DNA of 10,953 nt from Methylacidiphilaceae bacterium. GTDB taxonomy: Bacteria > Verrucomicrobiota > Verrucomicrobiia > Methylacidiphilales > Methylacidiphilaceae. Made by a program: the position numbers and the translations under genes. Every line of letters begins with the position of its first letter. Within the stretch, counting starts at the first letter, position 1. Of this stretch, positions 1-7,553 are shown piece by piece. The notes beneath the pieces are model-generated. The model did not search any database. It was not told where the DNA came from and saw nothing but the letters and a program-made list of their open reading frames with translations. The stretch covers positions 1 to 10,953 of the forward strand of contig JAQUAR010000024.1 in NCBI GenBank assembly GCA_028687155.1. The letters run 5' to 3'.

Positions 1-186
1 GCCACGATCGCGCTACCCCAGGAAACCGTGACGGAGAAAGGCGAGCCCATCATTCTGCGCGCACGCGGCCGGCACGACCCCTGCGTCCTTCCGCGTGCGG
101 TCCCCATCGTGGAAGCAATGACGCGTCTCGTCTTGGCCGATCATGCCCTCCGGCAGAAAGCCATCGGCTGGCATTTTCTGCCATGA
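1..186 (+). CDS. aroC: Chorismate synthase, C-terminal end (5' part outside window)
   Basis: The last 61 codons of a gene that begins left of the window, read in frame from base 1 to the TGA at 184-186. The translation contains [18 protein letters not shown] followed by [12 protein letters not shown], which matches the strongly conserved C-terminal signature of chorismate synthase (RHDPC...RAVPI.EAM..LVL.DH..R). The enzyme converts 5-enolpyruvylshikimate-3-phosphate to chorismate with reduced FMN, the last common step of aromatic amino acid synthesis, in the cytoplasm. The histidine and arginine of this segment lie in the conserved FMN/substrate region of the family. Its stop codon overlaps the plsY start as ATGA, so the two are probably translationally coupled. 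The family call is firm; the rest of the gene cannot be judged. Confidence 0.93.
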   Translation, partial: ATIALPQETVTEKGEPIILRARGRHDPCVLPRAVPIVEAMTRLVLADHALRQKAIGWHFLP

Positions 187-839
187 GTCCGCTCCCTTTG
201 ACCCAACTCGGGTGGATGGCTGCGCTCCTGCTGGCGAGCTTTTTTCTTGGCTCGATCCCCTTTGGCTACTGGATCGGCTGCTGTCGCGGGATCGACCTGC
301 GGACCGAGGGGAGCGGCAACATCGGAGCGACCAATGCCTGGCGCGTCTTGGGCGCGCGATGGGGCTGCTGGATCTTTCTGCTCGATTTTGTCAAAGGAGC
401 GCTGCCAACGGGCGTGGGTCTCCACCTTTCCACGACCCAGTCCGTCCCCATCGCGGATGCGCTTGGCTCCCTTGCCGGCCTCGCCTCGATCCTGGGGCAT
501 AATTTTACCCCCTGGCTCCGCGGCAGGGGCGGGAAGGGAATTGCCACCACAGCAGGGGTGCTGCTGGTGTTGGTCCCCTGGGCCTTTCTCGTCCTTGTCG
601 GGATCTGGGGCAGCCTCTTTCTCCTCTGCCGGATCGTCTCCATGGCGTCTCTGGGAGCCGCACTGGTCTTTCCGGTCGCCACGGGCCTTCTTTATCCCGG
701 ACGTTGGGTGCTCCTCGCTTTTTCCCTGCTCGCCTCATTGCTGGCGATCCTCCGCCACCGGAGCAACATCCGGCGCCTGATCCAAGGAACCGAAGCCCGT
801 TTTCGCCGAAATGGGGGAAAAGACCTTTCCGGCGTATGA
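183..839 (+). CDS. plsY: Acyl-phosphate:glycerol-3-phosphate acyltransferase PlsY
   Basis: An integral membrane enzyme of 218 residues that transfers an acyl chain from acyl-phosphate to sn-glycerol-3-phosphate, giving lysophosphatidic acid at the inner membrane. All three PlsY signature motifs are visible: SGNIGATNA at residues 44-52, [15 protein letters not shown] at 105-119, and [14 protein letters not shown] at 191-204. Hydrophobic stretches at about 12-33, 60-80, 92-106, 121-148 and 152-190 fit the polytopic fold. Length is normal for the family (about 190-220). The ATG at 183 was chosen because it overlaps the aroC stop (ATGA) and sits just before the first membrane helix. The gene ends in another ATGA overlap with gpsA, whose product supplies the acceptor substrate. 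Confidence 0.95.
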   Translation: MSPLPLTQLGWMAALLLASFFLGSIPFGYWIGCCRGIDLRTEGSGNIGATNAWRVLGARWGCWIFLLDFVKGALPTGVGLHLSTTQSVPIADALGSLAGLASILGHNFTPWLRGRGGKGIATTAGVLLVLVPWAFLVLVGIWGSLFLLCRIVSMASLGAALVFPVATGLLYPGRWVLLAFSLLASLLAILRHRSNIRRLIQGTEARFRRNGGKDLSGV

Positions 840-1765
840 TCGAAATTGGCCGGAAGGAAGCAGCAGAGTGGCCCGCGAGAGTTTGCGTTTTAGGCGAAGG
901 ACGTTGGGGTACGGCCGCTAGCGCCATTCTTTCCGAAAACGGCCACCAGCCCTTTTTTGTCCATCACGCGGAGACGGCTTGGCCGAGAAGCTTCGACCTT
1001 CTCTGCCTTGCCATTCCGGTGCAGCACGTCCGGGAAACACTGCGGCGGCTGCCCGCTCCCCCGGTCCCTGTCGTGAGCCTGGGGAAGGGCTTGGAAGTCG
1101 GCACGGGGTTCCGGGTCACCGAGATCGTGCGGGATGTCTGGGGCAGCGAGGCGGTCGCCGCGCTCTCTGGACCGAATTTTGCCGCCGAGATCCTCCGAGG
1201 CCTGCCTGCCGCGACGGTAGCAGCCTCCCGAGACGAAGCTCTTGCCGCCAGGGTGCAGCAGCTCTTCCACAACCGGCGATTCCGAGTCTATCGCTCCGCC
1301 GACCTGATCGGAGTGGAGATCGGGGGAGCCTTGAAGAATGTTTACGGGATCGCCGGAGGGCTCTGCGCCGGCTTGAAGCTCGGGGAGAATGCCTCCGCCA
1401 GTCTTCTGACCCGCTGCTTGGCCGAAATGTCCCGCTTGGGACTCTGTCTTGGCGGACGCCCCGAAACGTTTGCCGGTTTGAGCGGACTCGGCGATCTCAT
1501 CTTGACCGCGCGAAGCCGGCAGAGCCGGAATTTCCTGCTTGGCTACCAGTTGGCCCATGGCATCTCCTTAAAAGAAGCGCTGGCTAGGGCCGGAGGAGTG
1601 GTGGAAGGGGTTCCGACCAGCGCCTCGGTCCGCGAAAATCCTCTTTTCCGGGAGATCAAGAAACCGCTCGCCGAGGAGATCTACCAAATTCTCTTCGAGG
1701 GAAAAGAGATCCGCCGCTCCCTGCTCGACTTGCTGGAGCGCGAAGCCGCACCCGAACTCGGCTAA
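836..1765 (+). CDS. gpsA: NAD(P)-dependent glycerol-3-phosphate dehydrogenase GpsA
   Basis: A cytoplasmic dehydrogenase of 309 residues that reduces dihydroxyacetone phosphate to sn-glycerol-3-phosphate, the backbone for phospholipids. The N-terminal Rossmann nucleotide-binding motif is GEGRWGTA at residues 20-27 (family GxGxWGTA). Further landmarks are SLGKGLE, SGPNF at 111-115, GGALKNVYGIAGG with the likely catalytic lysine K167, GLSGLGDLILT and EGVPT at 257-261. The frame stays open upstream to 704, but the ATG at 836 was preferred: it overlaps the plsY stop as ATGA and puts the Rossmann motif about 20 residues from the N-terminus; the longer form would add 44 atypical residues inside plsY. 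At 309 residues it is slightly shorter than the common 330. The second glycine of the usual GAG core motif is flanked by glutamate (GEG), a mild variation. Confidence 0.96.
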   Translation: MIEIGRKEAAEWPARVCVLGEGRWGTAASAILSENGHQPFFVHHAETAWPRSFDLLCLAIPVQHVRETLRRLPAPPVPVVSLGKGLEVGTGFRVTEIVRDVWGSEAVAALSGPNFAAEILRGLPAATVAASRDEALAARVQQLFHNRRFRVYRSADLIGVEIGGALKNVYGIAGGLCAGLKLGENASASLLTRCLAEMSRLGLCLGGRPETFAGLSGLGDLILTARSRQSRNFLLGYQLAHGISLKEALARAGGVVEGVPTSASVRENPLFREIKKPLAEEIYQILFEGKEIRRSLLDLLEREAAPELG

Positions 1766-1940
1766 CCGATCTCACCAAGTACGTACTCGAGGCGAGGCGG
1801 GACCGCCGGAGAAGTAGGCCGGAAGGCTCAACCGGCAGAGGGAAGAGGGACGGCCTGGCCGAATGGATGTCATGACCTCTTCCTTTACAGTTGACAAGGC
1901 ATAGGGTAATTCTCGATGGAGGAATGAGGAGAGAATGGAT
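1766..1940. other. Intergenic region with three short perfect palindromes
   Basis: This gap separates gpsA from the efflux genes. It holds AGTACGTACT (1778-1787), CGGCCTGGCCG (1851-1861) and GTCATGAC (1869-1876), all perfect inverted repeats, and a TTGACA hexamer at 1891-1896 with no convincing -10 at proper spacing. A promoter for the efflux operon and perhaps an operator would be expected here. I see no stem followed by a T-run that would be an intrinsic terminator for gpsA. Confidence 0.35.
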
Positions 1941-2153
1941 ATGAGCATTGAGCGAAAAGTGCGTGCGCTGGCGGGGACGATCATTCTGATTAGTCTTCTC
2001 TTGTCGCTCTGGAGTCCCTGGTGGCTGTTTGTGACCGCCTTTGTCGGTCTCAATCTGCTCCAGTCGGCCTTTACGGGCTTCTGCCCGGCGGAGAATCTCT
2101 TCCGCAAGCTGGAGCGGCACCACGGCCCGACCCAGAGGACAGCTAATCCCTAG
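1941..2153 (+). CDS. Small YgaP-like/DUF2892 inner-membrane protein
   Basis: A 70-residue hydrophobic protein of the DUF2892 (YgaP transmembrane domain-like) type. Visible features are a short charged N-terminus (MSIERKVRALAG), a helix at about residues 12-23, a WSPWW turn, a second helix at about 29-43, and the family's ending FTGFCP followed by an amphipathic ENLFRKLE tail. The function is not established. The domain is found alone or fused to rhodanese, and stand-alone copies are often found beside efflux or sulfur-related genes, as here, 21 bases before a TolC gene. Two starts are possible: ATG at 1935 and ATG at 1941. I chose 1941 because GAGGAG at 1926-1931 then sits 9 bases upstream, whereas it would be only 3 bases from 1935. 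Confidence 0.83.
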   Translation: MSIERKVRALAGTIILISLLLSLWSPWWLFVTAFVGLNLLQSAFTGFCPAENLFRKLERHHGPTQRTANP

Positions 2154-2174
2154 AAGCCGAGCCGGTCCCATCCC

Positions 2175-3719
2175 ATGTCTCCCCTTCGACCGGCAAGGAG
2201 TGCCACTCTACTCCTCTTGCTGGCGATCGGAATGATGTCGAGCGGGCGAGGAGCCGAGCCAGCGGGACCTGCACCCGCAGAGGAAAGCAGATCATCCCCG
2301 CCCGGCCGTCAAAACCCGCCGGCCACCATCGAGTTTCGCAGTCAAGCCCGCGGCTCGCAAGGCGTGGAGATCGCCAAGGCTCTCGATCCTGGGGATTCGA
2401 CCGCGAGCGGACGGGCTCACCCTCTCCTCCAATTCTGGAGAAAGGTTCAGGCACACTATCCCGAGCTAAAAAAGAAGCACGCGAAAATCCAGGAGATGCT
2501 CGCTCAAAAGGCTCTTGCAGCATCCGGCTTTCTCCCCCGGGTTTACGGTTGGGCCGACTCGATCACCTCCGACAATCCCGTCCTTGGCTTCATGTTTCAC
2601 ATGACCGAGCGAAACTTCTCGGCGGGCGATTTTAACATCAACACGCTCAACCATCCGGGCACCGTCTCGAACCAGAACATGGGATTGATGGCGATCGTTC
2701 CGATTTTTGACGCGATGCAGACGATCGATTCGATTCGCACGGCCAAGCATCTGATCCAACAGAGTGAGCAGGAGGAGCGCTTCACCCGCATGGAGGCGAG
2801 CCTGCTGGCCATCGATGCCTACTTACAGCTCCTCCTGGCCGAGCGAGAAAGGGCGCTCGCGCGGCTCGACGTTCAAGCATCCACCCAAGATCTCGAACAG
2901 GCGGTTCAGCTGATGGAGCAAGGGCTCGTCCTGGGCGCGGACTTTTATGCCGGACGATCGATGAGCGCCTCGATCGAGCAGAGCCAGAACGGCTACACCT
3001 CGAAACGCAGGGTGGCGCTCGTTACGGTCAACACACTCCAAGGAGAAGCAGCGGATGCCGAGGTGGCGGTGGTGGGCTCCCTTTCCGCGGCCCGCAAGAG
3101 TCCCGTGAAGCCGCTCGACCAGTGGGTGCAGGAAGCCTTTCTCTATCGGAGCGACCTGTTGGCCCTCCAGTCGTCGATCGCCGCCCAACACTCCGAAGTG
3201 GGCCGTTTGCGAGCGACGGCCCTTCCTACAGTGAACGGCTTCGCCTCCGGCATGCTCGACAGTGACAACTTCAATACGGGCGGTAGAAGCTACACAGTGG
3301 GAGCGATGGGAACCGTCCCTCTCTTCGACCCCGCCCGAGATCCCAAGGTCAAACAAGCCCAGGCCGCCGAGGAGCAGCTGCGCCACGAATCGGCTTCTTT
3401 GCGTGATCTGATCCAGAACAAGCTCGGTCAAGCCTACGCCGAATATCAGGGAGCGCTCCAGGACGCGGAGATTCTGGGTCGGGCGAGCTCCGATGCCCGG
3501 AAGTCGACCGAAATGATGGCCGAACTCTACCGCGAAGGCAAAAAGACGATCGTCGACCTGCTCGGCGTGCGGCAGATGCAGCTCCAAACCGAAATCGGGT
3601 ATTGGGACAGTCTGGCCCGCCTCGAGATCTCTCGGGCAAAGCTCTACTTTTTGTCGGGAGAGCTCGATGACTATCAAGTCCAGCAGATCGCCAAGGAAAT
3701 CGGGGAGTCGGCCCCATGA
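2175..3719 (+). CDS. TolC-family outer-membrane efflux channel
   Basis: A 514-residue secreted protein of the outer membrane factor (TolC/OprM) family, the exit duct of a tripartite pump. Residues 1-26 look like a cleavable signal peptide (arginine-containing start, LLLLLAIGMM core, small residues before SGRGA). There is no lipobox cysteine, so it is not an OprM-type lipoprotein. The family's internal duplication can be read: YPELKKKHAKIQEMLAQKAL...LPRVYG near residue 95 pairs with RSDLLALQSSIAAQHSEV...LPTVNG near 325, and IVPIFDAMQTIDSIRTAKHL pairs with TVPLFDPARDPKVKQAQ. Long heptad-rich helices follow each. Residues 28-60 are a proline-rich linker. The start has no evident Shine-Dalgarno sequence, but it is the only ATG placing the signal peptide at the N-terminus. 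The stop overlaps the RND start as ATGA. Confidence 0.9.
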   Translation: MSPLRPARSATLLLLLAIGMMSSGRGAEPAGPAPAEESRSSPPGRQNPPATIEFRSQARGSQGVEIAKALDPGDSTASGRAHPLLQFWRKVQAHYPELKKKHAKIQEMLAQKALAASGFLPRVYGWADSITSDNPVLGFMFHMTERNFSAGDFNINTLNHPGTVSNQNMGLMAIVPIFDAMQTIDSIRTAKHLIQQSEQEERFTRMEASLLAIDAYLQLLLAERERALARLDVQASTQDLEQAVQLMEQGLVLGADFYAGRSMSASIEQSQNGYTSKRRVALVTVNTLQGEAADAEVAVVGSLSAARKSPVKPLDQWVQEAFLYRSDLLALQSSIAAQHSEVGRLRATALPTVNGFASGMLDSDNFNTGGRSYTVGAMGTVPLFDPARDPKVKQAQAAEEQLRHESASLRDLIQNKLGQAYAEYQGALQDAEILGRASSDARKSTEMMAELYREGKKTIVDLLGVRQMQLQTEIGYWDSLARLEISRAKLYFLSGELDDYQVQQIAKEIGESAP

Positions 3720-6700
3720 GTGCGAAGCAAGAGGGCGGAGCCATTGGCGGATTCCTCCGCTTTTTCTCTTCCTCCCTGGTCACTCCCCTGCTCATCCTCG
3801 TCTCCTGGCTTCTGGGCGCCATTGCCTTGATCCAGCTGCCGCGGGAGGAAGAACCCCAGATCGTCGTCCCGCTCTTTGACATCTTCGTCTCGATGCCCGG
3901 GGCGAGCCCCGAGGAGGTCGAAAAGCGCGTCGTTAATAATGGAGAGCGGGTCTTCTGGGAAATCCCCGGGGTCGAATACGTCTATTCGACCGCAGCACCC
4001 AACGGAGCCATGTTCATCGTCCGGTTTCGAGTGGGCGAAGATATGGAGAGGAGCCTCATCAAGCTCTTTACCAAGGTCTACTCGCATCTCGACTTTCTTC
4101 CGCCGGGCGCCTCCCTGCCACTGATCAAGCCGCGCTCCATCGACGATGTACCCATTCTTGCCCTCACCTTCTATAGCCCGACGAAGGATCCGCTCAGCCT
4201 TCGCCGCATCGTGGCCACCGTGCGTGACAAGATCAATCCGATCTCCGACATCTCGGAAACAACGATCCTCGGCGGGCGAAAACGGCAATTCCAGGTCTTC
4301 TTCGATCCGGCGAAGCTCGCCGCACGCCTCCTCACCCCTGCGGATCTCGTCGGACTCATCCGACAAAACAATGTGAGGCTCCCGGCGGGCCATCTCGAGT
4401 CGGAGCCGAAGCTCGTCGACGTCGAGCCCAATGCCCTCATTCGGACCAAGGAGGATTTAGAAAACCTCGTCGTCAGCGTAAGCCAGGGCAAGATCGTTTA
4501 CCTGCGCGATGTCGCGCAAGTGGTCGACGGGCCGGACCAGGATGAGCGGAGCTTAACTCTTCGCTTCGGTCCCGCCGCAAAAGGCCAGCCGAAAGAGTCG
4601 ATCGAGGCCGTCACCCTCGCCATCGCCAAGCGGAAGGGGGCCAACGCCACCTTTCTTGCCCAGAAGATCCTGACGAGCATCGATGCCCTCCGTCCCTCGG
4701 TCCTTCCCCCGGATGTCCATTACGTCATCACGCGCAATTACGGGGAGACAGCCGCCGAAAAATCCAATGAGCTCCTCGAGCACATGGGGATCGCGATTTT
4801 CGGCGTGAGCCTTCTGATTGCCCTCTTTCTCGGTTGGCGGGCTGCGGCGATCACCGTCATTGCGATCCCAACCACCTTGGCGATCACGCTGCTCTCCTTC
4901 TATCTCTTCCACTTCACCATCAACCGGGTCACCCTTTTTGCCTTGATCTTCACGATCGGCATCCTGGTCGATGACCCGATCGTCGGCGTCGAAAACATCG
5001 TCCGACACCTCCATCTGCCGAGTGGCGCCGGCCGGCCCCTGCTCGCCGTGGCGACCGAAGCCATGCTCGAGATCGTCGGCCCCTTGATCCTGGCTACCTT
5101 GGCGGTGATCGCCGCCATCCTTCCGATGGCCACTGTTGGGGGACTCATGGGTCCTTACATGCGGCCCATTCCTATCGGGGCGACCACTGCGATGATCGTT
5201 TCCATGCTCGTCTCCCTTTCGGTGACGCCTTGGGCCTCGGTCTGGCTGCTGAAAGGAAGCAAGCATGCGGGCGAGCGCGGAGAAGGATTCCTCCTGCGCC
5301 TCTATCGGGCGTTCGTGACTCCCTTGATCTACAACCGATGGTGGCGCCTTCTCTTCGTTCTCTCCGTCCTCCTCCTCCTGGCAGGTGCCATAGCCTTGAT
5401 CCCTCTCAAGCTCGTCCGCGCCAAGATGCTCCCCTTCGACAATAAGAACGAATTCCAGGTCATCCTCAATATGCCGGAGGGAACCCCTCTGCAGGCGACT
5501 CGCTCCCTGCTCGATCGGATCGCCCAGGTCGTTCTCAAGATTCCCGAGGTGACCAACGTGGAGGTCCAGGCGGGCACCCATTCGCCCTACAACTTCAACG
5601 GACTGATCCGCCACTACTTTCTCCGGGAAGCCCCTTACCAGGGAGACCTGCAGGTGAACCTTACGAACAAGTCCGAGCGGAAACGCCAAAGCCATGACAT
5701 CGCGGAAAGCGTGCGACTCGAACTCACCCGGATCGCCCGGCACTTCGCCGGCGCCTACGTCCAGGTCGCCGAGGTTCCGCCCGGCCCGCCTGTTCTTTCC
5801 ACACTCGTCTTGGAAATCTACGGTCCTTCGGCTCTCCAGCGCCGAGCAATCGCCGCCCAAGTGGAGAAGCTGATGCGCCAATCCTCGGAGATCACCGATA
5901 TCGCGACCTATGAGGAGAGCGATCACCCACTCGAACTTCTCAACGTCGACCTAGTCAAGGCGTCGTTGAACGGGCTACCGGGAGAAGCCGTAGCGCAGAA
6001 CGTTGTGACGGCCCTACAGGGGACCAGTCCCGGCCTCGCGCATGTCCCGGACGAACCCGAGCGCGTGCCGATTCTCGTCCGCCTGCCCGAAGAACAGCGC
6101 CGAACCGATCAGGCCCTCCGTAACCTGACCCTCCTCTCCCGATTCGCCCGGCTGATTCCTATCAAGGACTTGGCCTCGCAACAAATGGGCTGGCAGCCCC
6201 ATCCCATTTACCATAAAAACCTGATGCCAGTAACGTATCTCCTGGGCGACGTGACTGGGCAGGTCGGCAGTCCCGTCTACGGCATCCTCGATTTTACTCC
6301 CTCGCTCGAAAAGATTCGCACCCCGCAGGGAAAGCCGCTGGACATCCTCTATAATCACCTTCCCGATAGTCCGAATGACTGGTCGATCAAGTGGGATGGC
6401 GAATGGCAGGTGACCTATGAGGTCTTCCGGGATCTCGGCAAAGCCTTTGCCATCGTCCTTGTCCTGATCTTCATTCTTGTCGTCGGCTGGTTTCGCTCCT
6501 TTGTGACCCCTTGGGCGGTGATGTTGCCCATTCCGCTCTCCCTGATCGGGATTCTTCCCGCCCACTGGTATCTGGGGATGTTTTTCACCGCCACTTCAAT
6601 GATCGGGATGATGGCCGGCGCGGGGATCGTCGTCCGCAACGCCATTATCCTGGTCGATTTCATCGAAATGCGGCTGGCGGCGGGCGATGCCTTGGAGGAA

Positions 6701-6952
6701 GCGGTTATTTCCGCGGGCGCCATTCGCTTGCGGCCGATCTTGTTGACCGCGCTGGCGGTGATCATCGGCAGCGCGGTGATCCTCTTCGATCCCATTTTTC
6801 AAGGGCTGGCCCTCGCCCTCATGGCGGGCGAGATCGCTGCAACCCTTCTCTCCCAGCCCGCCGTCCCCGTTTTCTACTACATGCTGCGCAAGCGGCAGAT
6901 CGCCAAGCAGAAGCAGGAGTCAGCGAATCTTTCCGAGCGCGTTCGGAGCTAA
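3716..6952 (+). CDS. RND-superfamily efflux pump, inner-membrane permease (AcrB-like)
   Basis: A 1078-residue proton-driven permease, full length for the family. It has TM1 at about residues 22-42, a periplasmic porter loop to about 350, TM2-6 at about 355-520, TM7 at about 543-566, a second porter loop, and TM8-12 at about 905-1060. In TM4 the proton-relay aspartates are D419 and D420, within ILVDDPIVGVEN; AcrB has alanine where this protein has P421. In TM10, where AcrB has its relay lysine (AKNAILIVEF), this protein has VRNAIILVDF, with R974. These replacements suggest an RND branch outside the well-studied multidrug (HAE1) and metal (HME) groups; substrate cannot be read from sequence. 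GGGGAG at 3702-3707 gives a ribosome binding site 8 bases before the ATG, which overlaps the tolC stop. No periplasmic adaptor gene is adjacent. Confidence 0.96.
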   Translation: MSAKQEGGAIGGFLRFFSSSLVTPLLILVSWLLGAIALIQLPREEEPQIVVPLFDIFVSMPGASPEEVEKRVVNNGERVFWEIPGVEYVYSTAAPNGAMFIVRFRVGEDMERSLIKLFTKVYSHLDFLPPGASLPLIKPRSIDDVPILALTFYSPTKDPLSLRRIVATVRDKINPISDISETTILGGRKRQFQVFFDPAKLAARLLTPADLVGLIRQNNVRLPAGHLESEPKLVDVEPNALIRTKEDLENLVVSVSQGKIVYLRDVAQVVDGPDQDERSLTLRFGPAAKGQPKESIEAVTLAIAKRKGANATFLAQKILTSIDALRPSVLPPDVHYVITRNYGETAAEKSNELLEHMGIAIFGVSLLIALFLGWRAAAITVIAIPTTLAITLLSFYLFHFTINRVTLFALIFTIGILVDDPIVGVENIVRHLHLPSGAGRPLLAVATEAMLEIVGPLILATLAVIAAILPMATVGGLMGPYMRPIPIGATTAMIVSMLVSLSVTPWASVWLLKGSKHAGERGEGFLLRLYRAFVTPLIYNRWWRLLFVLSVLLLLAGAIALIPLKLVRAKMLPFDNKNEFQVILNMPEGTPLQATRSLLDRIAQVVLKIPEVTNVEVQAGTHSPYNFNGLIRHYFLREAPYQGDLQVNLTNKSERKRQSHDIAESVRLELTRIARHFAGAYVQVAEVPPGPPVLSTLVLEIYGPSALQRRAIAAQVEKLMRQSSEITDIATYEESDHPLELLNVDLVKASLNGLPGEAVAQNVVTALQGTSPGLAHVPDEPERVPILVRLPEEQRRTDQALRNLTLLSRFARLIPIKDLASQQMGWQPHPIYHKNLMPVTYLLGDVTGQVGSPVYGILDFTPSLEKIRTPQGKPLDILYNHLPDSPNDWSIKWDGEWQVTYEVFRDLGKAFAIVLVLIFILVVGWFRSFVTPWAVMLPIPLSLIGILPAHWYLGMFFTATSMIGMMAGAGIVVRNAIILVDFIEMRLAAGDALEEAVISAGAIRLRPILLTALAVIIGSAVILFDPIFQGLALALMAGEIAATLLSQPAVPVFYYMLRKRQIAKQKQESANLSERVRS

Positions 6953-7098
6953 CCGCCATTTCTCACAAGCGTTCTCCTACGGCCTGCGAAAAGGAGCTGC
7001 CTGCTTCCTGGGAAGTCGGTTTTCCGCCGGAGCCGCATCGACACCTGCGAGGACGGGGACCTTGCGGAGGGCGCGGAGACCTAGGAGCCGGCTACGAC
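6953..7098. other. Convergent intergenic region
   Basis: The RND gene (plus) and exbD (minus) converge here. A shared bidirectional terminator would be expected, but the only inverted repeats are short (CTCCT/AGGAG at 6974-6978 and 6992-6996; AGCCGGCT at 7085-7092) and none is followed by a T-run. Termination may be Rho-dependent or lie inside the genes. Confidence 0.3.
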
Positions 7099-7533
7099 CT
7101 AAGGCTGCTGGCGGGTTTTTTCCGCTCGCTCGGTCTGAATGGCAATCTTCGAGATCCCTTGCTTGCGGATTTCGTCGAGGACGCCCACCACCTTGTCGAA
7201 GGTGGCCTTCCGGTCGCTGTTGAGAAAGACCTTGGCCTTGTCCGGGCCGGCATCCGCCTTGAGCGCGGCGAGCTTCCCGGGAAGCTCGCCGGTCGAGATC
7301 TTGTCATGATCGAAAAAGACATCGCCCTGGTCGGTGATGGTGAGGGTAACCTCCTTCTCCTTTCGCTCCTCGCTTGCGGACGTCTGGGCCTTGGGAAGCT
7401 GGACCGCCACCCCCGGATTCTTGACCATCGCCAGGGACATAATCATGAACGTGGCCAAGAGAAAAAACATCACATCGATAAACGGGATGATTTCGAGACG
7501 AGGCCGATGGCGCCGTGGAGTGGAGACCTTCAT
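7099..7533 (-). CDS. exbD: ExbD/TolR-family biopolymer transport protein
   Basis: A 144-residue protein with one N-terminal membrane helix and a periplasmic domain, the partner of ExbB in proton-driven energy transfer across the envelope. The basic cytoplasmic start (residues 2-12) leads into LEIIPFIDVMFFLLATFMIM, which carries the family's essential membrane aspartate as D20 (equivalent to D25 in E. coli ExbD). The periplasmic part from about residue 36 shows LPKAQ, VTLTITDQGDVFFD and VFLNSDRKATFDKVVGVLDEIRKQGISKIAIQTE, the usual ExbD/TolR C-terminal fold. It lies 20 bases downstream of exbB on the same strand. Sequence alone does not separate ExbD from TolR; with no tol-pal genes around, ExbD is the better name. 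No tonB follows before the convergent RND gene. Confidence 0.92.
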   Translation of the reverse strand: MKVSTPRRHRPRLEIIPFIDVMFFLLATFMIMSLAMVKNPGVAVQLPKAQTSASEERKEKEVTLTITDQGDVFFDHDKISTGELPGKLAALKADAGPDKAKVFLNSDRKATFDKVVGVLDEIRKQGISKIAIQTERAEKTRQQP

Positions 7534-7553
7534 AGAAGATGCCGCACCCGAGG

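Noticed and set aside
1891..1919. TTGACA promoter for the efflux operon
   Set aside because: The -35 hexamer is perfect, but the 17-base-spaced -10 position reads CGATGG, far from consensus; nearby alternatives have wrong spacing.
2823..3677. Open frame of 284 codons opposite the TolC gene
   Set aside because: A mirror of a GC-rich coding strand; no motifs, and the TolC frame has a signal peptide and the family duplication.
4553..5926. Long open frame (457 codons) on the minus strand opposite the RND gene
   Set aside because: The translation is very rich in Asp, Arg, Gly and Glu with no domain, and is the codon-bias shadow of the well-supported pump gene.
6974..6996. CTCCT/AGGAG hairpin as terminator of the RND gene
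   Set aside because: The stem is only five base pairs with a 13-base loop and no following T-run.
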